Of a stretch of 64,000 nt of DNA, positions 10,371 to 22,748 are shown piece by piece. Every line of letters begins with the position of its first letter. The stretch's first letter is position 1. Below the pieces are notes generated by a model. That model saw nothing but the letters and a program-made list of their open reading frames with translations, was not told the DNA's origin and searched no databases. Position numbers and translations under genes: made by a program. Location of the stretch: positions 7,482,253-7,546,252 of the forward strand of contig JABACO010000009.1 in NCBI GenBank assembly GCA_013339895.1, in the 5' to 3' direction. This stretch comes from Ephydatia muelleri (taxonomy: Eukaryota; Porifera; Demospongiae; Spongillida; Spongillidae).

Positions 10371-11272
10371 TACTATCCGATGCTACTTATTCCAAATGTG
10401 TGTTCTTAATACTAGTGTATTCTGTTTTTGTATTAAATTATAGTGTTGGTTAGTGTAATCTGCTACCTCTATCCAAATTGAATTTTTTAATGTCACATTT
10501 ATTTATCATAATGCTGGGTCAACGTAATGTACATGCAGTCCAACTAGTTGTAACTGTTGGAATAACTTACACAAAAGATCCCGACATTACAAACTAATAA
10601 TATTTGCTTTTTCAGGAATAGAAAAAGAGGTACAATGCATTCTTAATGACAAATTTAGTGCCTCAAGTATTTTGATGTCTTGAATGTCTGCTGCAAAGAA
10701 ATTTTACGCACTGAAAATGGTATTATGTTTGATATCTGAAAAATGCATTAAGTCGTTTATCACATCAAAAATCCCATTAAAAACAAACAGCATAACAGGT
10801 GCAAGGTCGATGAATTAGGAAGATACTTCAAACTAATAGCAGCAAGACAGTGAGACTTTACATGTTTCGTATCTTTTGATTTATTATGCTGTGTACTTTT
10901 TCCCTTATCATGCATTTTTGTATATTTTGGTTTGCTATATTTTCTTCTCTATTAATATTGATTTTAAGAATAGTCACAAAAATACTCACAACCTACGAAA
11001 TAATCAATGCATATATACGCCATTTGTAGCAGGTCCTAGGATAAAACATGTATGACCATATAGCTGACGAAATAGCTTCAATTTGACAGACGTCTCATAG
11101 CAAAATGCTACAAATCTGTGCAATCGCCCGCATTAAAGTGAAAGATAGAGATTGAAGATGGAGCATGGCTTCGATACTGCCAGAATAAATGCAGCATTGC
11201 AGTCTAATTGTCTATGTAGTTTAGTGTGTATGCAATAGATACATGTATTCCCATGACGTCTCAGTCAAACAT
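10371..11272. other. Interior of the HECT element, no gene seen
   Basis: About 0.9 kb of AT-rich sequence between the hAT scrap and the right TIR. I find no exon I can support. Missing N-terminal HECT exons would be expected here or just below on the minus strand, but no convincing candidate is visible. Confidence 0.5.
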
Positions 11273-12115
11273 CTATTTTGTCATCGGTACACGCACGCAC
11301 AGTACTTGCAGTTGTGTAGTTTAGTCTGTAGGGTAGCACATCCAATAGTGCATCTAACTTTAATACCTGTATTGAGGTTAAGAGATGTTGTGGTTGCATT
11401 TGAAGCAGTGGCATTTACACAAAGTAAAATCACCCAGACTCTATGAAGTGTGTGTGTGTGTGCGTGTGTGTGTGTGTGTGTGTGAAATGTACATATCAGT
11501 AAAGTCACAGTTACATGCATGCATGTTGAACCCATAAGCAGACTCATGTGTTAGTACCCACAAACCAGTGACCCAAACCCTAGCAGTATAATTGTCTATG
11601 TAGTTTAGTGTGTATGCAATGTATTATATCGAATTTAAATTACAGTTATAATTATATTGAACATATGTTGCATAATACACCGTATCATTATGACTCAATT
11701 GTCAGAGGGAAAACTTTTCTATTAAGGATTATTTACACCTCGATTGTTTTCTATCGATGCGAAAAAGAGACCGATTGGATTGTACCGACGTGATTTATAC
11801 ACCGATACAGTTTCGTCGATACGAGTTTGGCGTCAAAAAAGTAGAATAAATTTTTAAGTTAATGGATACCCGACCTGCGATACGTCTAGTGCGACGTTCC
11901 ATCGCACACAATTTGGGCTCGATCCAGACGCATGGAACCAGTTTTGGCCTCAATCGATTTTCGTCGAAGTAGATGTGACCACGATCGCGTTCGATCGAAG
12001 TGAAAAAGCGATCGATCGAAGATGATCGACGTCATTATTGCAATGATTGTTGTCCATCGATTGAGGTTTGCTGTCAAATAGAAACGACGAATTTTGACCT
12101 AAACGGCGTTCCATA
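11273..12115. repeat. Right terminal inverted repeat of the HECT element
   Basis: Reverse complement of 6642-~7617, ending ...CGGCGTTCCATA next to TSD ATTTGC. A short ORF (61 residues) is identical in both TIRs on opposite strands, which reflects repeat identity and not coding. Confidence 0.85.
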
Positions 12116-12121
12116 ATTTGC

Positions 12122-13090
12122 ACTCAGTCTGTGCAATTGACACAGGCAATGCCACTCACCCACAATCTTTTGTTTATGCAAATAAGTGATGGATGGAAAT
12201 TATCTGGAGTACATAGTTCACTTCGCCCTTTTGATTGGACAGTGCACACAGCAGTTGTCTGCAAGAAGGTACCATAAAATAATTATGTGTACTGAATTGA
12301 TGCATGTATACATGTATGTATTCATGTAAGTTTACACTGGTCTTTTCTTACCAAAACAACCAACCACAAAAGTCAGGTGGTCAACCAGCAAACTTAAATC
12401 CACACAAAATTGTTGCTGGCATTCGTGCAGTTACCCTCCCATCCAAATGGGATTTTCACTGGATGAGCACAGTTCCAATCATCCAGTAATCTTGGAGCAG
12501 CTGTGGTGTCCCATATGCCTAATGATTGTGAGCCAACCACTGGAGCTTGGAGCTACCATGTAGGGCATTGGTATGCACTGACTTTACCATCCAGTGGTTC
12601 ATGGCATAGGTCAAACTCAAATTATCGTCCAGCAGGTGGAAGACATGAGACAGTCTGTAGAGAAAATGGTAAGGATTAAACAAACACTGATCAGTTGAAA
12701 GCAAGCAAACAGAAGGAGGAAATAATCAACAGCACCAAAGTGACTGACAAGGAATTTGCTGGTCCCTTTGTCAAGCAATTGGATGAAGCCCTCCAATCTT
12801 TTAACATCCATAGGCAACAATACTTAGGTGGTGTGTTAGTTGGCAACCATATACACAAGACCCTCCAGGTATAACTAAGAATAAAATATGCTCAAGAGCG
12901 TATTGGCATGGCAAACACATATTGGATTCGGTCTCAAGGGGTGAGAAAGAAGCCAATCCATTCATGCACCTTGCAAAGGATGTACCATTCGGTACCAGAT
13001 CCTGTGAAACAGTTGTTGTTCATTGTTAAGGAGCACTTACTGATTGCAGCTCTACAAAATGTGGCGCCTCCTCCTAAAAGAATGAAATAA
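12122..13090 (+). pseudogene. Right fragment of the split TE gene (zinc/RING-like)
   Basis: Continues the reading interrupted at 6641. Blocks on +: HSVCAIDTGNATHPQSF; WTVHTAVVCKK then, after a possible intron, KSGGQPANLN; GFSLDEHSSNHPVILEQLWCPICLMIV, a RING-like CPIC; DKEFAGPFVKQLDEALQSF then LGGVLVGNHIHKTLQ; and a tail SVPDPVKQLLFIVKEHLL ending at a stop (13088-13090). I recall this combination from uncharacterised, probably TE-derived proteins of cnidarians and sponges. Stops and frame changes break it, and function is unknown. Confidence 0.5.
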
Positions 13091-13650
13091 TAATACCGCA
13101 ATTCAGGATAAACTTCAACAGTAAGTATCGCTGGTAAAAAAAATCGTGGCTACAAGAACATACGAGAACTAGTTAGTACCTTCTGTTAGCTTTAATTTCT
13201 AGCTTGAATTCAAACTTTCTATCGGTTGGGAACGTGGAAAACACACTTCGAAGAGGAAAGGTACGTCGAGGGTTACCCGCTTTCAACAGCCATAACTTGC
13301 CGTGGCAAGAATTGCTGGCCCTAATGACTTGCATCAAAAGAGAAAACTGTAGCTTCTTTTGTAATCTGCTTTTAAATGGCGCTTGTAGCCATCCTGTTAT
13401 TTGTACCAGCTCACGTTTTCAGCTCTCCAGGTTGTCAAGGGCGTTGCTATAGGCATTACGCAATCATTTCAGATTACATACTTTTTGTCCACACAATATA
13501 TGGCCGCAAACGCCCGTGGATGACAAAAAAATTATAATAACTTAACCTTTGCCGGCACGGCATGCATTTTAGTTCATTCGCGCGCGCGTGTGAAGTATAC
13601 CTAGGTAGCACGTAGGTACTAGGTAGGTACATCGTACATGTGTGTGCCAA
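13091..13650. other. No gene seen
   Basis: Contains an inverted copy of the GTAGCCACGATTTTTTT motif at about 13138, a candidate end of the outer TE. An 82-codon ORF at 13204-13452 has no recognisable motif. Confidence 0.45.
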
Positions 13651-13955
13651 ACAAAGGTATCGGACCTCAAGCAGAATGGCCCCCCCCCCCCCCCCACTTT
13701 TCGTATATCGGACCTGAAGCGGACTGGCCCCCCCCCCACTTTTCGTATCGGACCTCGGACCTGAAGCGAATTGCCCCCCCCCCCCCCCCCCCCCTTTTCA
13801 TTATCGGACCTGAAGTGGACTGCCCCCCCCCCCCCCCCCCACTTTTCGTATGGGGCCTGACCTTAAGCACCCCCCTCGCTGAAATCCTGGATACGCCACT
13901 GGCGCCCCCCCCCCCCCCCCCCCCCCCTAACTCTAAATCCTCCGTCCGCCCCTGT
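13650..13955. repeat. Tandem repeats with C runs and two inverted hAT-like ends
   Basis: About four ~45-bp units, each TATCGGACCTGAAGC... followed by a long C run and ACTTTTCGTA (13655-13855). Next come ...GGATACGCCACTG (ends 13901) and AAATCCTCCGTCCGCCCCTG (ends 13954), both reverse complements of CAGTGGCG/CAGGGGCGG-type hAT ends, each with C runs. I read this as stacked degenerate hAT-like ends plus a C-rich minisatellite. Confidence 0.6.
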
Positions 13956-14026
13956 CCGTGGTGACAACCTTTAAGCATGGGAGTGTCCATAAGCTTTAGA
14001 TACCGAGTTTGAAGTCTTCAAGCGGT

Positions 14027-14028
14027 GT

Positions 14029-14071
<43 letters not shown>

Positions 14072-14192
14072 CGCTCTCTCTTCTCTATCTCTCCTCCTCT
14101 CTTCTCTCTGCTCCTCTCTCTCTCTCTCCCTCTCTCTCTCGTCTTCTCCTTCTCTCTTCGCTCTCTCTCTGATCTCTGCTCTCTCTCCTTTT
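14027..14192. repeat. (CT)n polypyrimidine tract
   Basis: Imperfect (CT)n of ~165 bp, lying 85-250 bp before the CHURC1 start codon. Apparent Arg/Glu- or Ser/Leu-rich ORFs over it are artefacts. The position suggests a possible (GA)n promoter element, which is inference. Confidence 0.85.
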
Positions 14193-14275
14193 TTTTGTTA
14201 AAAACATCGTTATGAAAGAACGAATCACTTAATTCAAAATTTAAATAGGAGCTCTTTAATTGGAAATCACGAAGT

Positions 14276-16909
14276 ATGTGTATTCGCTGCATCAAAGAGA
14301 GACTTCCAGACAGGGGTAACAAGGGAACTATACCATCTGTAAGACTGTTATTAATAGGTGCATGCTTTTTGTTTTAATTCAGGGTAGTTCATGTTTGGAA
14401 ACAGGCTCATACTTGCTGAACTACGCAGGCTGTAGTAACTGCAACGCGAAAGGATTCATGAAGGAATCTGAAAAGGTCTCAGAGGTAGAAAATGACGGCA
14501 GTGTGGAAAGAATATCTTACAAGCGTGAGTGCACCGTACGCTGAATAAACGCTATATATAGCAAACTCGCGCGACGGCTAGTCGGTACTTCATACTAACA
14601 AGGTTTGACCGTTGACCGTTGCAAGCTGTGGTCTACTTATATGAAAAAGCACATGCATGTATAGAAACTCTAAAGGGGAATGAACTAACGATGGGCAGGA
14701 GAGAATCCATATATAACCTCTGAGCTAATAACATTGCCGACTTGACACACAAGCACAAAACAGAGCAGTGTAGAAAGCATGTGTGCATTCCGAGTCTGCC
14801 CAGGTTGGATGGTGCTCACAGACCAACTTGTGACCACTGGTTTGACGCTCGCAGTGAGCTGAGAGCCTACAAACCCTATTGTGCAAATGGATGTTCATAT
14901 TTTGCCTGGCTTACGGTGGGGGAGGAAGGGGTAGGCAATTGAAATTTCAATCAACACACTCTAATACTACTGAGATTGAGACCAGCGAAAGCAAACCACA
15001 GTTTGGGCTGCGTTATGTATGTTGAGGTGTCACAGAACTTGTCTGTGACAAACTAACACTAGTTTAATACATAAAAAAGGCAGGTGTGAAATATACATCT
15101 TCCACTCCAGGTGTTTCTAAATTTTAAACAACACAACGAAGGAATTATTTAGTTTATAGTGCTTTATATTGTACAGGTCTTGCACCTTTTGCCATCAAAA
15201 GACAGACATTCCTTATACATACCAGGTGTTTCTAAATTTTAAACAACTACAACTCAGCATTAAAATCAGTTAACTAGCTGGTTGATATGTAGACCAATAA
15301 ACAGTTGAAATTATGATAAACAGTTATGTAACTGCATCAAGACCCTGTAAAAATCAATTGAAATCATGGCCAAATATTCAAGATCATTGCGTGGTTATAA
15401 CAGATGATGATGAGTGTTAGTTGGTAGTCCTCGAATAAGTTACATGTAAGCAAAACTCGATATTGGTGTCTATTACCTTTACCTTTCCTTGCAGCTCTAA
15501 TTTGGAATTTTCTGAGGGCTTCTAAGTTTGATTAGTTGGTTTGATTTTATAACAAAACAGTAGTTATTTGTTATGAAAGTTGTTTGAAATTAATTCTTAT
15601 ACACAAATTGCCATTTCTATATGGAACCATATGCACTAGTGATGCTTTCTCAAAATCTCCAGGACGAGCGGGGAAAGCAATGCAAATTAAACAAATCAGT
15701 GGCATATAACTCCACGAAGGATAGTCCAATTTTCGATGTGTAATAATCATTTGATAGAGGAACTTTAGTTCACAGAATTATGAAATTTACTGACAATGTC
15801 CCGTATATTTTCTGATAATTAATACACTGTACATACACACAAACAGCATAAATGGTCATAGTACTTGCACATGTACTTTAAGGACAGGATGAACTCAGGG
15901 GACGAAGATGAGTGCTGGAGGGTTAGCCCTCACAGGATGTAGGTTGAAGCTTCTCATATAGTTCTATGAGGACCAGTGACTGCACTATGTTGGAGCTGGT
16001 GGCCAAGGGATATGCTGACTGGTGAAAACAGTTAGTGCCTAGATATTATTAAAATCTATTAAATTGTGCCATTTATCTTGATTTTAGTTTCTTGATCTTT
16101 CGTAACTTTTTGTGGTCTTATAGGCCCCCCCCCCCCTCCCCCCAAAAGAGTCAATTTTAGTTAGTTTTTTGTTGTTGACAATTTTGTAACTGTTTTAGAA
16201 GTGTCTGACTAATGTGGGAGTGGCATCAAAAAGTTCCTCTCAATTAAAGAAGTTGATTTATTATGCTTACATCCTGTGAAAGCCTCAGAGTTCTTTCCTT
16301 ACGAGTGCATCAGTCCCTTAGTCCAAATTAATCTCGTGCTCGCTCTTTCATATTGGAATTATCCTTGAGCATATAACTTCTAACATTCAATAACATCTAG
16401 ACAAGTAGACTAGCTCACTGAGCGGATCAAGTTTCGTCATCTAGTGCTTAAGGGTGGTGAGATATCGGATGGTTTGTGTGTGTATGTGTGTGCCTTTTAC
16501 CTTTTTAAGATATGCATCTTACCCAACCCCCCCCCTTCCCCCTCCCCATGGCAGACTAGCAAATCATTAAATATACTAATTTCAACTTGAGTAATATCCA
16601 TTTATACAAACACCCATGCATGTGTTTATGATTGCATACTTGAGGGTTCAGCATAAATTCAGCTCAATTCTTTTCCACGTTTGCTGTACAGATACATGCC
16701 AGGAATGTGGACATGTTATAGCGACGCACGAATACACATTTGAAGTGGACGATGAATTCCAGGCATGTATTTTTATTAATAATTTAAATTATCATTATTA
16801 AAGCCACGAATATTTGCAGGACTATACAATGGACTGTGATCTGTGTGGGCATGGGGAAATCCAAGTGAGCATACTGCCAGATGATCCAAGAGAGAAGCAG
16901 CTCTACTGA
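14276..16909 (+). CDS. CHURC1: Churchill protein (four exons)
   Basis: Exons 14276-14338, 14383-14524, 16692-16762 and 16820-16909 give a 121-residue protein. Exon 1 [14 protein letters not shown] matches the vertebrate start MC--CVEKE-P-RG. Exon 2 has [19 protein letters not shown], exon 3 [22 protein letters not shown], and exon 4 [10 protein letters not shown]...VSILPDDPR. All zinc-binding cysteine/histidine pairs of the family are present. Phases fit (0, 1, 0). Intron 3 opens with GC (CAG|GCATGT), a GC-AG intron at the same site as the human EFQ|EYT junction as I remember it. The good donor TCT|GTAAGA adds eight residues (NKGTIPSG) after DRG; the nearer GTAACA donor would give a stop. Intron 2 (2.2 kb) holds no gene. 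Churchill is a small zinc-binding protein implicated in transcriptional control in vertebrate neural development; its role here is unknown. Confidence 0.9.
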
Positions 16910-17081
16910 TGGCATGGCAAAACATTTCTACAGAGTATTTTAATAACTTTTATAAACTACCAGCACTGAACTTGCGAGTATGAAATTTTTAATGCCAAGA
17001 CATGAGTCATTGCAGTGAACATTCCAACACTAATCTGTACATTGTCCATACAATTGCAAATGATACACTGTTATTCTACCA

Positions 17082-17087
17082 AATAAA
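17082..17087 (+). terminator. Poly(A) signal AATAAA, probable for CHURC1
   Basis: The first AATAAA after the CHURC1 stop codon, about 170 bp downstream, in AT-rich sequence. Position is right for a 3' UTR; no other evidence. Confidence 0.5.
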
Positions 17088-18570
17088 TCCGTGCTTCTTT
17101 CGAACACTATCTTATACACTTGGTGTGGTTGGTCGCTGGAAACAGAGAATACTTGAATCGGAGTCAAAGAAACGGTAGTACGTGAGGTGATATTTTAATA
17201 CACGAGATAACAAAAGTAGCATATACGTAATGTGAAGGATATCTGCAGGGAGCTGGTGTCAGCTGGGTACAATCTCTGAATCTCACAGACGTCGAGTTCT
17301 GAACTGCCTGCCAAAATGACGCACTCGCTACCAGAAAACCCTCCCTGGAATCTGATATGAATCTCTTTTACGAGTGTAAGCTTTCCAGTATCAATGAAGA
17401 CGAACTGCTGTAAGCCCTACGTGTGACCAACGCAACGGATGCAATGTAACTGCTTCTCTTCCATGCTGACTGTACCTGGTCTGAATTCCAGCATGTTTCT
17501 TCGCAGCCATCAAACATGTGATTTTTCCCGAATTCCTTCACATTCCTGTTGAGTACAGAACTCACCCTAGAGTGGCGAGAACGTTTTCATTACCATTTTC
17601 GACGACGCGTTTGACCTTACACACTTGATTTTCGTACGCTTATCCGCAATACTGATCAAAGGGTTCATGAGGTGTAATGTAAGACAGGGTGAATTTGTTT
17701 CAAATATTTCTTGTGCCACTAATTTAGAGCAAGGGCATTTATCGTGTCGTTGTATGGGCCATACCACATTGCCCTGTTATTGTGAAGAGTAGCGAGGTAA
17801 GGGTTAGCAATTACATATTCTTAGTGATCTATTTGCTTGTCATAATAAACCCTTAACTTGCACCTATTACTTGGGAATGAGGGTATTGGTACTGGGTGTG
17901 GGGAAAATGGGACCCCACCTTGACTGACTCATGTTGTGGGGGTTTTCACAACTGCCTATCTCATGCTCAATCGTCATCCTGTTTCCTGATACGTAGGTTG
18001 CGCTCAGGCGTGAGTAGTGGCTATGTTCTAAATAACAGCTCCAGTTTTCTGGTCGGTTTTTCACCATCGTAATCGCGCGGCCTTTGTTCGACTCGTATGT
18101 TTACAACGCTTATACGAAACGACCACCATAAAAGGCGCTTCTTTTGAGACTGGACGTTTCCTTATGGATGGAGCAACGTGCCTTTATCGGTTGCGACCGC
18201 AATAGTCTTTTAATGACATGACAGCTCGAGTAGTCGGCATGCCGAGTAGTTTTTGTCCTGGTCATAGTTATGGGATGGACGACAATCATACATGTCATTT
18301 GTTTAGAAACGTCCCCGTCCCACCCCTCTGTGATGTGGATTTGGCACATTGCGTTCGTTAAAATACGCTCACACAAGTGCATCTCATTTGAGTTATTTGT
18401 TTCCGCGTAGTTGCTTTACAGTTTTTACATCAGATGAAAAAAGAACAGTTGCAAGGTTTCTTCACTGCAATTTGTTTCTTTTTTTTACCTTAGCAAACCT
18501 TCATTACCTTGAAATGCCATCCTTTGACCATCCTTAGACCAACACAGGTCTTACATTCATCACCTATTGT
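17088..18570. other. Intergenic, no gene seen
   Basis: About 1.5 kb between CHURC1 and the CRTC upstream region. Short ORFs lack motifs, and I see no RNA gene. Confidence 0.5.
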
Positions 18571-18579
18571 TCTCTATCA

Positions 18580-19032
18580 CCTCTCCCTCCCTCCCTTCAC
18601 CTTACCTCCATCACCTCTCCTTCCCTCTATCACCTCTCCTTCCCTCCATCACCTCTCCTTCCCTCTATCACCTCTCCTTCCCTCCATAACCTCTCCACCT
18701 CTCCTTCCCTCCATAACCTCTCCCTCCACCTCTCCTTCCCTCCATCACCTCTCCCTCCACCTCTTCTTCCCTCCATCACCTCTCCCTCCACCTCTCCTTC
18801 CCTCCATAACCTCACCCCTCCACCTCTCCTCCTTCCTCCATCACCTCTCCTCCTTCCTCCATCACCTCTCCTCCTCCATCCACCTCCTTCCTCACACCCT
18901 CCTCCATCACCCCTCTTCCTCCATCATCACCTCTCCTCCTTCATTCCCTCTCCTCCTTCCTCCATCATCCTCTCCTTCCTCCATCATTTCTCCTCCCTTC
19001 CTCCCTCACCTCTTTTCCCTCCCTCTAATCAC
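18580..19032. repeat. Long polypyrimidine minisatellite (CCTCTCCTTCCCTCCAT-type)
   Basis: About 450 bp made of variants of a 19-20-bp C/T unit (ACCTCTCCTTCCCTCCATC), drifting to CCTCCTTCCTCCATCA units at the right. One strand is nearly all pyrimidine, so triplex (H-DNA) is possible. The open frames are compositional. It lies 0.8-1.2 kb upstream of the CRTC N-terminal exon. Confidence 0.85.
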
Positions 19033-19738
19033 CTGACCTCCTTCAGACCCGAAACAGTTGTGTTTCTCCAAACAATGGCTTTTGTTGGAGTGTATTCATG
19101 CTGTGATGTGAAAGGGTTTTGTATCATGCCTTTTTGAAACTCTTTGCAATACATGTGGTCAGGTACAGTTACAGTATGCAAAAGCGGCATTCGTTATTGG
19201 ATCTACACGGAGCACAACGCGATAGAAATTTCATGCTAGCACCAGTGGGAGTTAGTTGAGTTAGAAGAAATTGAGTTGGACAGTTAACATCAATGGAGGT
19301 TCCTGATACATGTACATGTAATGGATTCTTGGAAATGCATTATCCAACTAGCACCTATTGGACAGGTCATGTTACTAGCCACATGTGTCAGGTGGAATTT
19401 CAAAGGGGCCATGGAATGCAGGGTGGTAGTATAGGAGTTCATAACAGATAGTGGGACTGCAACGATGGTTGTGTAGGATCTGACTGTGCTTTCTGTTGTC
19501 CTCCTAGAAGGTAGAAGGGGTGTGGATAAAGCCTGGTTGCCAGAACAGCACATAATGATCACATTTGTGTTGTCTGTCACCTTTGAATTGCTATATGTAC
19601 TGCCAACCATGCTGCCACACCCACTTCCATTCTGCCACACACCCTTCCGTGCTGCCACACACCCTTACATGCGACACGTACTTCATCTACCACTTGATAG
19701 AATACACATTTTGTATTTTAGTATCAGATACGTGATCT
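19033..19738. other. Upstream region of CRTC, no separate gene seen
   Basis: Contains a short tandem run of GCTGCCACACACCCTTCC-like units (19605-19670). It probably carries 5' UTR or promoter sequence of CRTC, but I see no definite element. Confidence 0.45.
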
Positions 19739-19789
19739 TTGGACCCTAAGTGGACAGATCTTTCACATGTGACTCCGCCCCCTAGCAGG

Positions 19790-22711
19790 ATGTCGTTGCA
19801 CAGAGTGAGGAGTCACTCAGCAGACACCAAGAAGGCCAGGGAGCCCAGGAGGCTGACGGAAAAGATTGCCATCATGAAGCGCAAGGAGCATGAGCAGTCG
19901 GAGGCCTTTGAGAAGGCTATGAAGAGCATCATGGAGGTAAACATGTGTAAGGCAGAACGTTAGTGAGCCTGGTGGTGTGTGATGCAGAGCGTTGGTGAGC
20001 CTGGTGGTGTGCGATGCAGAACGTTAGTGTGGTTTACGTGGAGGTGGAAGGAGGTGGGTTTGGGGGGCGAGGTCATGTATACATGGCACATCATACAGTA
20101 GAGGAGTCTGTTTCATTTCAATTATGCGCTATTTACACAGGCTAGTTGTATTGTCTTTGCTTGGAATCAATTCAGTGGTGTAGTTTTCGATGTTGATGTT
20201 TGAAAATCGCACACCTTGCGATCAGTGTGACATATTGTAGCCTTTTAATGTCCTCTACATGTTATGTGTGGTATGGTACGGCGATGTGTTTACATTTGAT
20301 GGCATTTGTGTGTGGCTTTGCTAAGTACCACTTGTACAGTGTAATGATGGGGTAGGACTAAACACCCTTTGAGCTCAGACAACCAGCACTACTTATTGAA
20401 ACAAGGGAAGAGAGCTATATACATGTATATGGAACGTTCTATGAGAAAATGACCCTTGTGGATTTTTTTCAAGTTTTCAAATTTATTAATTTTCTACTAG
20501 GTACTAAAACCCTCTACAAAACAGCCCTAAAGTTGGACTATCCTTCATGAAGTAATAAAGCACTGAATTTTTAATTAGGCGTACATTTCAATGGCAACGG
20601 TCAACTTTCATTGCTTGTTCTGAAAATTTTATAAGTATAGTTGCAAAATTTTCAGAACAAGCAATGGAAGTTGACCGTTGCCATTGAAACGTACGCCTAA
20701 TTAAAAATTCAGTGCTTTATTACTTCATGACGGATAGTCCAACTTTAAGTATGTGAGAGCCATTTTGTAGAAGGTAAATTTGAAAATTTAAAAAAATCCA
20801 CAAGGGTCATTTTCTCATAGAACGTTCCGTGTATATATATATATATATAGCTAAACTGTACCTGAAGAGAACCATCTGTATGCATCAGACCTATGACCCA
20901 TAAAAGGAATGTGTGATCAGTTTTCTAACTAACTCAAGTCGTTGCGTAAAATGTTTTGGATCGTGTCTGCCTTCGATGCTAATCAATGTGCCTTCTAAGT
21001 CTTCTGTTATTGACAAAATGTTGTAAGGTTTAGAAAATTGGTATCAGTGCACCCTCCCCAGCCACACCCACCCCTCTCCTTCCCCAAATGTCCAGTGCTA
21101 CAATGGTCAGCGATACACTTAGTGCTGTGGTTTGGTACAGGGCCAATGTGTGCATGTGGCTTCTGTGCTAATATTGTTATCCTCCTGCGTGTACACCAAT
21201 AACGCACTATTGCTTGTCACTACGAGGTGTTTGATCTAATTAGTCAGCATAACTAGACTGCATTTCTCTGATTTCTTTAATTAATCACAACCGCCAGTAT
21301 CAGAGACCTCTTTGATCATTGTGTTGAGGTTCAACAGATCCAGGTCCACGTAACGGCAATGGCTACAGGTCCACATAAGGGCCATGGCTACAGGTCCATG
21401 TAATGGCAATGGCTACAGGTCCACGTAATGGCAATGGCTAGAGGTCCACGTAATGGCAATGGCTACAGGTCTACGTAATGGCAATGGCTACAGGTCCACG
21501 TAATGGCAATGGCTACAGGTCCATGTAATGACAATGGCTACAGGTCCATGTAATGGCATTGGCTACAGGTCCACGTAACGGCAATGGCTACAGGTCCACG
21601 TAACGGCATTGGCTACAAGTCCCCAATGGCTACCAGTATCTGTTTGTTGGATTGGCAGTAACAGCTGCGCCACGTGACTTCTCCCCCTCCACCCCAACCA
21701 AATGTATTTCCTTCCCCTGTAGTCTCCGAGTCTTTATAAATTGCTTCACAAAACTTTGTTATTTCTTTTAATGGGTTTCACTGTTCACATCCCTGCCATA
21801 TTAGAAATACAGTCTGTTGTGCCAACAGACTGGTCAAGTGTTGTTAGTGGGAATTGAGTGATTCCAAAATAATGCTCCATTTAACCGAAGGTATTGCATT
21901 GTTGGGACATGCACATGCTTGTGGGTGTACAGTAGTTGCTGATGAGGTCAATATTTTATCAAGTTACTGCTCAGCCTGGATTACACACTCACACATACAC
22001 ACATTCACTCACACTCACTCACACGCATGCACGCATACGCACACATACACACACACACACACACGCACGCACGCATATATACTCACTGCAAATTCACCGT
22101 CACACATGTGCTGTGGAACAAAAGCACGCAATTACAAACACATGCACTAGTGCACGACTAAACATAGACCACAATCACAGGCACATATAGACATACAGTA
22201 GTACCAGCACACTGAATTAATATTTACACACAGCACAATCATGCACACACACACACATACATACACACACATGCACACACACACACATACACACATATTC
22301 ATACGCACACAAACACAAATACGTGCTAAAAATAGCGATGAAAGGAATTAACCTAAACCACTATCGGCTTCAGGACACCTAACATTGTGTGTAGTGTACA
22401 TGTATATCAATGACCGACGTAACTACAGTAAGGTTAATATGAAATGAATCATTAGTACAAGGGAATGAGTGGCTTGCGTATTTGAACGGGAAAGGACAAC
22501 TGAAATGTGGGGTTTATGTGCATCGAGTCCTCATTCCCAACATTGGTCCCTTGCCACCCTTAGATGCAGATGGCTAGGGTTCATGGTGGGGGTGGCTCCA
22601 TGCCCTCATTGCAAGCCATTGACTCCAGTGCTGAGTACCCTGCCAGTACCATTGACTTACAGGTACGTCCGGTCCCTACTGTGATGCCACCATTTTGGGG
22701 AGGAAACAAAA

Positions 22712-22748
<37 letters not shown>

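Larger units (their letters stand above)
6642..12115. mobile_element. 5.5-kb TIR transposon carrying a HECT E3 ligase gene
   Basis: Left TIR 6642-~7617 and right TIR ~11273-12115 are long inverted repeats, both starting TATGGAACGCCGTTTAGG and nearly identical over hundreds of bases. ATTTGC flanks both ends (6636-6641, 12116-12121). Removing the element and one ATTTGC restores an open reading across the outer TE gene, which confirms the 6-bp TSD. Inside are a multi-exon HECT gene on the minus strand (7941-9646) and a + strand hAT-transposase scrap (about 10085-10370). No obvious autonomous transposase is seen. Six-bp TSDs are reported for a few superfamilies (for example IS3EU and Dada); I cannot assign it by eye. 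Confidence 0.85.
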
